From Congeria kusceri (Eukaryota > Mollusca > Bivalvia > Myida > Dreissenidae): a stretch of 64,000 nt of DNA. Below the pieces are notes generated by a model that did not search any database, had not been told where the DNA came from, and was given only the letters and a program-made list of their open reading frames with translations. A program made the translations under genes and the position numbers. Below, piece after piece: positions 23,943 to 35,119 of the stretch (the first letter of the stretch is position 1; every line of letters begins with the position of its first letter). Location of the stretch: contig CM051036.1 of NCBI GenBank assembly GCA_027627225.1, positions 39,752,926-39,816,925 on the forward strand, written 5' to 3'.

Positions 23943-26900
23943 TTATCTGTGTCTGCATATGTAGAAAAATACTACGGTAAGAATAAGGATAATAATCAGC
24001 TTAAAAACCGCTTGTATTGCAGATCTTTCAGTGTCTGATGGCTTTGGTGAAGAGAACAGTATGTCGTCGGATTTCTTCGGCTTGTCTTTTCCATTTTCTG
24101 GCAAAATGTTGTCCTGTTTTGCTACAAATTGCAGGGGTTTTCCTGTACCAAAAACTGTGAGTGTTTGCACATTTGCGTCGGGCAGTATACCTTCTGAAAA
24201 GTTTTAAGGTCGCAAACTGTCGATATTCCGATTTTATAATACTGTGAGTAGTACTTTGTACTTAATTGTATTCCCTACTGTTAATAGTGGTAAAACATTC
24301 AATAACGCGATGCAAGTTTGTGTTACAATACAGGAGATCAACGATTCGCGAATGTCACTTGGTTGATAGATATTATGTTCGAGGCTTTTACAAAGATACA
24401 TTGTCAACATGTACAGCTATCAAGCTGATGATAAGTGTGTAAATTTGTACAGCCTGTACAGTAAAATCTTTGTCAAATACTTTACAAATATAAAATAACT
24501 GTACAACAGCATTATAACAATCATATAGGAATGTATACGCTTTAGCTCATCGACATATTACTAGAGCTACCTGAAACTTCAATGTTGATCGTCCACAAAC
24601 CGATTGAACATTCACCCCAGAAATTAACAGATCTGAACGGTACGTTAAAATTTTTGTCGTCTGAGCTCATTTGACCTTTTTGTACAAGAATCGCCTGAGT
24701 CCTACTAGGGGACGTCATATACACACTGGTCTTGTTTGGATTTGACGTCTGACAAGTGATCCAAGCCCGAACTTGTTCAACCGTTGATACACAGGGGGAT
24801 CTATCATCGCACGTGATGTCAAACACGAACGAACACGTTGTATCAATGCAACTACACGCAAACGAAAAAATAAACTCTACGTTACAGAAACATACACGTT
24901 TATGCATCATATTCTGTTAGTTACACATTCAGAAAAAAAATGTTTCACTGATAAGTGCAATAACAGTAGCAGAGAAACTATACATGTACTATTGCAAGTC
25001 CACATAATGAACATACTATTTCTAAATTGCATTAACTATTTAATAAAGACAAACATGAACTCCTTAACAGGTACCTTTTGTGGCGTGGATATGGTGATGT
25101 AACTGAAATCTCTTTTTCAACAGTCGTCCACGATCTGGCTAGAGATACAGCCTTCCCAGCATTAAGTAAACCAAATCCAAACACGGCGTGAACTGCAAAT
25201 TCATTTGAAACACTTACTCAGTCATTTTCGTTTCAGAACATCATGTTGCTCTTAGTAACTGCATGAACGTCAATACTCGCAAGGTAAATTTTATGTTTTG
25301 ATTTGGTTTCTATATGAGTAAGGAAGTAATAACCGGTGTCTTGTTACGATCGGTATGCATGCACTTTTAATGACATACAACAATGAGTCTTACAATACTT
25401 CCCTGCTGCGTTCGGTTTAAAGTTGGGGAACTCATATGTCAGCTGATTGTGTTCAGACGATTGTACAATGATGTGCATCATGTCTCGATACGTAATGTCT
25501 GGACTGTAAATGTAGCCAATAATGGTAAAAAGTAACATGCCAAATGCGTGTTGTCTATTTGGTCAGACAACGTCATTTCTACCAACAATTCCAAGAAATA
25601 AACATTTTATCTGTAAGTAATCATGTTACGATTGTGATAATTAATCCAATTTAAGCTGTATTGAATCATAGTACTTCTTTAATCACATTAATGTGCTATG
25701 TCTTACTAAAATACATGTAGTAGCAGCAATAAGTTTTCTGTGCCAGATGGAACGTAATAATAATTACACTCACTTTGCCTGAAGCACAAGAGCCAGAATA
25801 GCGGAAACAAAAGCCGTAGCAGCTGAGGTTCCACCGAATTTTTTCGTGCATATTTGATTTCGGATACCTGTGGTAGTGGTCTGAAAAATATTTGCTAGAA
25901 ACGTTATGTCACCATGTATATATTAGCTCATACAGTTATTGTGCGCTTGTAAAAGATACATGCTTTACAGTCACATTTGCTAAATTGATATGAACACATA
26001 ATTTACTAAATTACAGCGTCATTAAAATATTAATGTCTATTATGTAATGTTATGAATGCTAAACAAACTCATACATAAAATTATGTTGGTAATAATTGAT
26101 TCACTTGATTTTGTATTTACACTCACTAGCGCATGCGTCAGAAGTAGATCTACGTGTTCTTTATAATACTATGCATACTACTCTAAATAAGTTGAAACTG
26201 TTAAACATTGAACGTACTATTCCTTCCGACGTAAGTGTACACCCGTGAGCTAGTGCAGATGTCAGGACCGCAGCGCTGTTGAAAACAGACGCCGGAATGC
26301 TGCCGTTAAGACCAACACCACTGACGACGATTGTGTAGATATTGTTTTCCAGACCACTTCCGATTTTTGCAGACGGATATACAAACAACGATCCTTTTCC
26401 ATATCGTCCCTGTCAGAGTGTATACAGGTTATAGATGTATGTATGAATGTTGACTGTTGCGATATTATCAAGTACTACAAAAGCTATTTGTAAATACAAT
26501 TCAGGAAAAATATATTTCATACGACATCACAATAACTTACTATCTTCGCGCCGCTTTCCAATGCCGCTTCTGTGGCGATATCGTTCTTTTGAAATTTTCT
26601 GTCGTAACAATATGGGTTCACGTATATAGATATTTTGTCAGCTTTATGTGTTAATCCAAGAGCAATGTTATCGTCATCCACAAGCATGCTTTTAGTTAAC
26701 TTGTCTATCAAAACTACCTTCATCACTGCAATGGTAAAATACTACATGATTAAAATAGTAAAATATATTGTTCATGTATGTGCTCTTCAACCAGTTGCTA
26801 TAAGTATTGCTAATCAGAACACATATATAAAATAGAATTATATGAAACAAATATATGTAACACAATGTACACAGCACAAGGCTGGAAAAAATTACAGTAA

Positions 26901-29014
26901 ACCTTATTAAATAGTTAAATTCTAATAAATTAAGTTGTTCGTTAATATTTTATCATGGATACATTTCACATAGTGTCGTCTACAAACAACAAGAAACACT
27001 TTTACTGCAAATTAAGTTCTCACTGGCTTGTTTCGCTCTAAAAGCAACACCTTTTGCGCATGGTCCATCTTTCTTGCTGTAAGCTGACAGCAGTCCACAT
27101 ACATTCGTACCGTGACTGTTGAATTAAAAGGAAATATTTTGTTGAACCCAAATAGGCTCACGTTTTTCATATTCGTTATGTTAACATAACCAAAATTATC
27201 TTTTATGATTATGCATTTTTGTTTTGAAAACAAAAACAACTTACTCTTGAATGTGCATAAACTCAATGTAGTTAGGATCGTAATCTGGGGTAACGTCGGA
27301 ATTGCTGTCTAGGAAGTTCCAACTCAAATCGAGATCCTTTTAATGCAATATACTATAATCTTAACTGACATGACATATAAAAGTAAGTAATTTAATTCGC
27401 AAAGTAACAATTTCGTCAAAGATTTTCATGGTTTTATTATAAAATGTCTTACATTAATTCAATATAAATTAGAAATCGTAAATGTGAAAATACATATACA
27501 AATAGAAGCTTCAGTGAAAGCTGACAAATTTCACAATTGCCTCGCCACGAAATATACAACGACCGCATAAAACAAAATCAACTTAGAATGCACTCGAATA
27601 ACGAAGACCTAACCAAAGCAGCGCATTCCCATGAGTGTTGTCCAACTTATAACTTTAACAGTATTATGTGACCATTTGTTCTTTTTCAAAATAATAGAGA
27701 ATACTTAAAAAATTCTTAAATAAAAAATGTGATCAGATCGCCACCAAAATTCTGTCATTTGTTCCTTGGCATATTGCAAACATTCTCAGACATTACGAGC
27801 ATGTCCGTTTATAACGCCGCCAAAAAAGCAATGCCTCCTAGACGGCGGTAACAAAGAGGCTCACGATGTTGTCATTGAGATACGGGTGTGTAGTATCCAC
27901 GCCAACGTCTAGGACAGCAAGTATTACTCCTTCTCCAGTCATGCCCATCTTCCACGCATCCTCTATGCCCATTCCGTACTTTGCGACTGAGCCACTAGTC
28001 TTGATAAAACATTGTTTTCACTCATTAACTATTTGTCTCGTTAAATTATCTGCTTTGAGTGTAAATAACATCGTCTACACACAGCAATAGCTTCACGGAC
28101 AATCAGTTGCAAAATACGACTTTAAATTCAAACTCATTTACTCGCGATTGTTACCTTTGTCCCGGTACTTGTATCCAATGTAAGCTGTACTTGCCTTCGC
28201 CTGACTTGCTCAACTGTTTGTATCTAATATATGGAATGTGTCTTTAAAGGGAATATGTCCATGAAAGAATGGTTTCCTATTTTACTATAAATAATATTAG
28301 ATAAGACATGTGTACACATTACATAAATAATACATAATATAATACATATAAAGATATTTGACAAAACAAATCAAAAGAAATGTTTGTAAAAATTAAAACC
28401 CCGAGCGGGTATCGAACTCACGATATAGGGGCCATAAGAAGAATGACAGTTGACAGCGCTTTAACCAACTGCGCTATTCTGCATTTTGTGTAAACTATAT
28501 GGTTATACAAAATACTCACAATTCTGACGTCAAAATGTAAACATGAAAAAGGCCCCCCAAAAACACGACCCATATTGTAACTTTGATTTTTATCCTAGAA
28601 TACGAAAACCGTTTTCCCATTATATATTCCTTATTTTAAGCGTTATTATATTAATATCTTAATTTGAGATTGTTGAAAAGAAATTACCCCACTGAGGTCC
28701 TTTCCCTTGACTTAGTTCATTTTTTTTTTTTAGAGACATACTAATAAAAATTGACTGAATAAGGACACATGAGAAATTACACATACATGTGCACATGTAA
28801 TTGGTTCGAATTAAAGCTACATATTTTATAAAACGCCCGCATGCCTCTGTATTGAGAACAATAGTTATTCAAAACGAAACGTCTTAACTGCAATCATTCT
28901 TTGTTAACATGTGGTACATGCCTTGTCATCAAGGTTCTTGATGCACTGCAAGCAGTCCTCTGACAATTTCCCCGTTAAGCTTCGGTTTCGGAACACATAT
29001 AGTCCTGGCACAAT
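23943..29014 (-). CDS. Proprotein convertase-like (S8B) transmembrane protein, copy B
   Basis: Twelve exons: 29014-28922, 28223-28155, 27999-27865, 27336-27245, 27115-27024, 26725-26541, 26409-26218, 25880-25774, 25503-25394, 25192-25075, 24851-24571, 24193-23943 (TAA). Each except the last has exactly the length and phase of its counterpart in copy A; the exon with PSAKIG is about 81% identical. Visible parts: second half of the prodomain (IVPGLYVF), catalytic Asp (VLDVGVDTTHPYL), His (DHGTNVCGLL), Ser (FGGTSAATAFVSA), P domain, a Lys/Asp/Ser-rich stalk, one membrane helix (LIIILILTVVFFYI) and a four-residue tail CRHR. The first exon (signal peptide and start of the prodomain) is absent from the 1.4 kb upstream; one of the distant copies at 57179 or 61700 might supply it. 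The oxyanion Asn, acidic pocket and RXKR site appear lost, as in A. Confidence 0.8.
28399..28482 (-). tRNA. tRNA-like sequence, probably SINE or pseudogene
   Basis: On the minus strand: an A-box-like TAGCGCAGTTGG and a B-box-like GAGTTCGATACCC in tRNA order. The spacing is about 84 bases and no full cloverleaf could be folded, so a functional tRNA is unlikely. It lies in the second visible intron region of copy B. Confidence 0.45.
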
Positions 29015-29318
29015 CTTCATAAGAAAAAAAGCAAAATGAGTTTAACGTTTTTTTTATTCGATTGCATCATATGGTTCAAACGACCGAAAATGTATGCTTT
29101 CTCTAAATATATATATATATATATACACCTTTGGAATATAGCGAATACATTTTACATTCATTGTATACAAAATATAAATAAAAGTTATAAACAAGCGATC
29201 CTACTTTTTACTTGTAATAAATTAAGTAAAACGGCAAGAATACATGTTAAATTTTGATAATGCGTGAATAATTGTATGTTTGTTTTGTTAAAAACCATAC
29301 AGTTGTGTCAGTGTTTAA

Positions 29319-29523
29319 AGCGGCATATCGACGGTAAATCGTATAAACAAAACCACATAACAAGGCAAGACAAATTCCGATTTCTATCGAAAACATTTTT
29401 TGTGTAGCAAAACTATTTTGATGAAAACGTTGAGAAAAATGTATATACAAAGACAAAAACTTGTTTTGGGTTAACAGTTAATGTGTGTAATAATTATTGT
29501 CGATATACCGTCGATATGCCCCT
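29319..29523. mobile_element. TTAA-flanked MITE, 205 bp
   Basis: Inverted ends AGCGGCATATCGACGGTAAA and (minus strand) AGGGGCATATCGACGGTATA match at 21 of 23 positions. TTAA is found directly outside both ends (29315-29318 and 29524-29527). No coding capacity. It lies just upstream of the first visible exon of copy B, where a first exon would be expected by comparison with copy A. Confidence 0.75.
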
Positions 29524-29549
29524 TTAACCATGTATGCTTTAACATCCTT

Positions 29550-30385
29550 AAAATGGACTAGGTGCACTAAGGGCCGATTTGGGCCTCATTTTTTAAAATA
29601 AAGAAATTTATATCACTCAATAGGCCATTTTTTTCAATTTTTAGAATCTAATTTTTTTTTAATCTTACAAAATACATATGTTTACGCCATATCGTCAAAC
29701 ACGACTACTGTTCTGTCGTAATTTGACGTTACTTTTGGAGTTGACGTCGTGGTGTATTTTTTGGCATCCCGTTAATGCGTAAGTTATTCGACTAATCACA
29801 AACACACGTCCAACAAATTCAAGTCATGTTTAGAGATACAGATAATAAACATGTATTGCATGTAAAATACAGATTTTGTGTTGTTGCATGTTGAAAGTCA
29901 ATATTTGCAATATTACATGGACAATTCAGCCCTTTCCAACAATCCCGCATTTTAGAAATTAAAATTAAATTGTTGTGTTTTCTTACAACTCGGATCATTT
30001 TAAAACAGGCAAGGATATAATATTTAATAAAATGTTAGATGAACTCTTACGTACGAAAATTTTAACATGCGTAGTCACATCCAAGACAAGAACAACACAT
30101 TACGCAGTGTCATGCTTAGAAGCGGGCGTAGCTAGTGGGTCGGCTTTGCGATAAAGGCGTCTTATTTTTGATAGTATGATATTTATAGTTAGATTTAACT
30201 CTTTATCTACTTATGTTTAAAACTGAATAAGTTCGGTATTAATTTTTAAAGTAGACATTGTTCTTCTCAAACCCATGTCTACTTGCGCGGTAATGGACAC
30301 GACCGGACCTTCGTATTGTAAGATTTACATCTACACTGTATTTAATACGAGTAAGCAAAGATAATTCATCATTTTAGTATATATA
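29550..30385 (+). repeat. Left part of an old dispersed repeat, split by the gypsy element
   Basis: This stretch matches the reverse complement of about 52270-53125: shared words include gtcgtaatttgacgttactt, gttgacgtcgtggtgta, gcgggcgtagctagtggg and aatggacacgaccgg. The match resumes at 39646 on the far side of the LTR retrotransposon. No protein is recognised in it. Confidence 0.7.
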
Positions 30386-31128
30386 TGTTACAGGGCGTTT
30401 ATAATACGATTCTGAAATAAATATTCAACAATTATGCTTTGTGTTATTGTTATTTTAAAGCCCATTTTATATTAATAATCTGTTAATTTCACATTGTGCA
30501 GCTTAAATTTTTAATTTAAGATAGTACATGTAGTTAATGAAAAGTAAAAGTATAAATTGTAGATAGTAGTTGTAGTAACATGTACATTCATTTATTTTTA
30601 GTAGTTTAACTGTTAAGGCTATTATTTAGTTGAAAAGATTAAGATAACTAAATCTCACTTTCTACTAACATGAATTTCACTTACTTCCTAGCCCATGCAC
30701 TTTAATCTGATAATTGCTCAAAAATATCCAATCACCTGTATCGAATGATAGAAACCTGTCATTCGATACTTTCATTTCGTGCAAGAAGGACATTTATAAT
30801 ATTTATTATTATAAATATACTTATTACAGGTAATTATATTATATCTTTGTTTTGTGTCTTATTGTATTATTTGTATTTGACATTGTTACAAATTGCTAGT
30901 AATTATTATTTATCATGATTATATATTATACTTCAATTAACTCGCCGTCGGATCACATAATTCTTGTTGTATTGTTGTATTGTTGTATTGTTATTAGTCA
31001 TTCGATACTTTCATTTCGTGCAAGAAGGACATTTATAATATTTATTATTATAAATATACTTATTACAGATGCCGAAAGAGTTTCTTCTGTTTTCTCAAAA
31101 CAGAATATATAATAATTACCACGATATA
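30386..31128 (+). repeat. 5' LTR
   Basis: Starts TGTTACAGGG and is identical to the 3' LTR except for five substitutions and one 8-bp unit (ttgttgta) that is extra here. A 72-bp segment beginning gtcattcgatactttcattt and ending ttattacag occurs twice inside it (30758-30829 and 30997-31068). The right border is set by loss of similarity with the 3' LTR. Confidence 0.92.
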
Positions 31129-31156
31129 GAATCCACAACAAACCAGTCGGCAACAA

Positions 31157-31169
31157 TGGCGCCCAACGT
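31157..31169 (+). promoter_or_regulatory. Candidate tRNA primer-binding site
   Basis: TGGCGCCCAACGT is the kind of sequence complementary to a tRNA 3' end used to prime reverse transcription. It lies 28 bases after the end of LTR similarity, farther than the usual 0-2 bases, so it is only a candidate. Confidence 0.4.
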
Positions 31170-32924
31170 ATCGTCGTGGTAATCAACAAATCAACGTTTG
31201 AAGTCATTTTTTCAACGTTGACTCATAGAGCATCGTGTTCTACTCAAGCTGGTCAAGCTACGCCTTTGCTATTTTACATAGCATATAAATTTTCGGGAGT
31301 TATTCCCGAATTCATAGTCGACTGAACTTTGGAGTGTTTCGTCACAACACGTGATTGCTTCAAACGTTCCATGGTCTGTCCTCTGCTAGCATAAACTTTC
31401 CCCGGGCAAATCACGCTATTATATGTGCACAAACTTTTACGTACGTCAACGTCAAGGATTCTACATTCTACGTAACCAGGATTGGATTCGCCGTTCAGAC
31501 TGGAATAGTGCAGTGACACTAGTGTATCTGGCCTTATTACATAGTATATTGGACTAAATGTATTCTTTTGTTTATTTTTTGTGATCCGACTGATTTTGGT
31601 GAGTGCATTTTCTGTTTATATTTTTGTATTACAATTTTTCATTGCGTTAGCAATTTTGCGTAAAATTAATCACTAAGTTGACCATAGAAATTTAATAGCA
31701 TCATTCGATTTCATTATTAATTTTATTGACCTCATTGTATATAAGGTCACAGGTTAGCTTAATTTTATACATAACTGTGAGAATGTTTATTTAGCTGCAT
31801 TGTATCAATTATTTTCATTTCGCAATCTGGCTTTGATACTCTAACTTGTCCTGTTCACTAAATGATTACATAACACCGCATAACTCTACCACGGAATAAT
31901 CAGTAAAATCGCTAGTAGTGTGTTTATTAGGTTATAAATCTAGCTTGTAGTTGTTGAACGAAACTAGTGTAATCACATAATTATACTAAAAATCTATATA
32001 TCTTTATTGCTGCCAGTGGCCCATAATCACACGAGCAGGTCCAATATTTGAAAAGTAGAAATATATCATATTTCTGTGGACGTTAAAATCTCGACAGAAA
32101 TATAGTTTTACTCTATCGTGATATAATGTCCACCATGTAGGCCTAGTGCGAATTTGCATTAGAGAAAAATAATTTAATATCATAACGCGTATAATAGATC
32201 GAATATTTATTATACGTTTTGGTAATTGCACAGGTTACGATAGTTGGGTCCCTATTTCGCACGTGAGACAGTGACGCGCGAAAAAAGGGCCGATAAGAGA
32301 ATCAGTTTATAACTCGGTTGTTAGCTGCGGAAATAGCGCAATCGGTAGCGTTTTAGACTATCACGCAGGGGAAGGTAGTTCGAATCGCGTCAACAATAAA
32401 TATGTGATTTTTCGAAATTCAATAAATTGACAATGCCAATTTATGCTGTTTTCAACGAACCAACAATACTAGAAAATCGCATTTGTTCATTTCACAAAAA
32501 AAGAAAAAACAAAAAAAACGGGAGTGTACTGGTAAAAGGACAACAGGGGAGGTAATAGTGTCACATTACCACACTATGACAAGGGCATTTTATAAAATTT
32601 GCAGCGAAGAAGCCGCAGTAAATGCTTAAATGAAATACTGTGTTAATCGTATGATTTATTGAATTTGTTCAATATATAGACGACATTTTGTTTTATAAAT
32701 AATAAACAATATTGTGTATTGGTGATTGTTGTTACATTATTATGCGAGAGTTTTGATGTTCATGTGAGAGAACAGTGTGTAGTAGAAGTAATAGTGTATT
32801 ATAACTATCATAGAAATTTAGTGTCAATGGTAGTGTTTGTTGTAGTTTAGTATAAAGAGGCCTCTATATTAGTACAGGGATAGGAAGTATATAGTATTGG
32901 TAGTGCAAATATCAGTTTAGAACC
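31170..32924 (+). other. Long leader of the gypsy element
   Basis: About 1.75 kb between primer site and gag. No long open frame is recognisable. It contains a tRNA-like stretch near 32322-32392. Such a long leader may hold packaging signals, but nothing in the sequence proves it. Confidence 0.45.
32322..32392 (+). tRNA. Degenerate tRNA-like sequence in the gypsy leader
   Basis: ATAGCGCAATCGG resembles an A box and GTAGTTCGAATCGC a B box, at tRNA spacing. Arms do not pair well. It might be an old SINE or tRNA fragment captured by the element. Confidence 0.35.
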
Positions 32925-34713
32925 ATGAGTACACAGTATAGAGAAGCGAGTGAACGGGAGGAGATATTGCGAAGGAGAAATATAGAAAAAGAGATGGAAG
33001 AAATAAGACAAGGTAGACAATTTATTCAGGAAAGAAATCGTCCTGATCTGTCTGAAGTGTTTGAATCTCCATTACGCAGACAGGAACGATATTCAGTTCC
33101 TAGAGAGAACTGCTCACCTCCTTATATTCAACATCCCACGGAGGACAGTCTAGATGACTTGGATAGATTTCTAGACGAGGCAAGAATGGACCTCAGAGAA
33201 AGGATAGAGAGCCTTGGTTCCGATGTTGATGATCTTATTACAGTAGATGAATACATTGATGATACAGAGCAAACACGAACTAAGAATTACGAACAGATCA
33301 GATCTGCCCAACCACCACAGGAAACGGAAATAGACGGCAGATACGCACGACAAACGCACAGTGTTCGTAATAGAGACGATAAAGAACGTACGGCAATGGA
33401 ATCGGACTTAAGACGGAGGCTTTTGGATCTGGAGGGTCGCGAAAGAAAGTACCAGCAAAGGGAAGAGAACATGTATGAATACTTCAAGCAAAAAGAATTT
33501 GAGTTTCAGCGTAGAGAAAGAGACATGAAACAATCATTTGATAGTAGAGAGGAGCGGTTAATGTCTCAGGAGTCGAAGTTAAGTGATATGGAAATCTCAT
33601 TATTAGAGAGGATGAAGCAGCTGGAATCTAAAATGGAGATGCGAGTACATGATGTAAGAGAGAAAGGACGACAGACCAAACGAAATGTGGATATTGACAC
33701 ATTCAGATTGCCTAATCTGAATGTGAGAGTAAAGCAAATATTGAGAAGATACGGCGAAAAATAGAAGCACTTGAAAAAGAAAAAGCATCGTTAGAACCGA
33801 GGTTTTCAGAAGCTGACACGTTATTCAACGATCAGAGAGATAATAGACACGACAGTTGGAGAGATGCAGTACACATTACACTGAATATTTCTTCATTTTC
33901 AGGAGAGGTCCCTGTTCCAAGAAACGAATCGTCATTTGAGGATCTTAAGTTGGAAATAGAAAGTGTGAACATGATATATTCGGAGCACGTTATCAAACAA
34001 GGCCTTAGAAGAGCGCTTAAAGGTCAAGCAAAGAAAAAGATGCTGCATATGCATGCTGATGCGACCGTAAATGAGATAATGACGGAATTAGAAAACATTT
34101 TGGAAATGTCGCTAGTACCGACACGCTGTTCTCGCGATTTCTGATCGCAGAACAGGAGACTGGCGAGTCTGTAGTTCAGTGGGGTCTACGTTTAGAAGAA
34201 ATGTTGGTGCAGGTGACAAGAAAGACAAAAATTGATGAATCGGAAAGAAGATCGATGCTAAGAAAACGATTCTGGCGAGGTCTTAAGAGTGAAGAACTGA
34301 AAAATGCTACCCGTGTGCACTTTGAAAGCAGTTTACCATATGAAGAACTGAGAAACAAAGTGAGAGAAGAAGAGTTCGAAATACAGCTGAGGAAAGATAA
34401 GGGCGCGAAACCGAAAGCCGGAAAAGTGAATCAGCTAGCTGTCGGCACAGATACTAGCGAAGGTACAGCACTGATACAGCTACTAATGAAGAAAATAGAA
34501 AATTTAGATCGAAAGCTAGAAGAAATGAGAAAGGAAAGAAACGGAGAGGTAAACAGAACTTCAGGTACCGGATCCGAGTCCAGACAGAGAGGCTTTCAGA
34601 GAGGCGGATTTAGGAGACGCTTTAATTATGCGCAGAATAATCAAAACAACGACAAATCTGATGATAATGCCAATACCAATAAATCTCAGCCAACTGCAGG
34701 TAAAATTTTTTAA
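32925..34713 (+). pseudogene. gag region of the gypsy element, broken
   Basis: Three consecutive frames carry one gag-like product: 32925-33764 (279 residues, Arg/Glu-rich coiled coil starting MSTQYREASEREEI), a stretch around 33950-34144 (LRRALKGQAKKKMLHM), and 34201-34713 (RKRFWRGLKSEELKNATR, then a basic Gly/Arg/Asn-rich tail RRRFNYAQNNQNN). At least two frameshifts (near 33740 and 34130) separate them. Gag forms the capsid in this family. No CCHC zinc knuckle is seen; the basic tail could serve in RNA binding. Confidence 0.75.
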
Positions 34714-35119
34714 ACGAGTAAACGTCGCCATTGAGGGTCAAATAGACGACGTTTCCGTATCTAAACCAGACAGACCCAACATACGTTTACTTGATAGACT
34801 TATCGGTTTTTCAAATGAATCTGATGTTTGTATTAATGGTTTTGTGACACGAGCTTTGGTAGACAGTGGGGCGATGGTTACGACTGTAAGTCAGTCATTT
34901 TTTTACGAACAAATGGACCCGAAACCCTATCTTTTTAGCTTAGATGATTTAAAGCTATCTGTCACTGAGGCTACTGGTACCGAATTATTGTATATGGGAT
35001 ACATTGAAGCAACAATATCAGTTCCACATATAAGCGAAGAATCATATAATGTATCCGTATTGGTTGTACCCAACACGGAGTACAATCTCAGTGTACCAGT
35101 CATTATCGGTACCATGTGA
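34628..35119 (+). pseudogene. Retroviral-type aspartic protease region of pol
   Basis: The frame overlaps the end of gag by about 86 bases and contains TRALVDSGAMVTTVSQSFF, the D-S-G-A active-site motif of retropepsins, and YNLSVPVIIGTM downstream, like the flap/ILG region. The protease cuts the gag-pol polyprotein. The frame closes at 35119 and pol continues in another frame, so the link to reverse transcriptase is broken or needs frameshifting. Confidence 0.8.

Noticed and set aside
29247..29456. Minus-strand frame with a hydrophobic start as missing exon 1 of copy B
   Set aside because: It lacks the conserved YTDxFFFK prodomain start and lies mostly within the TTAA MITE.
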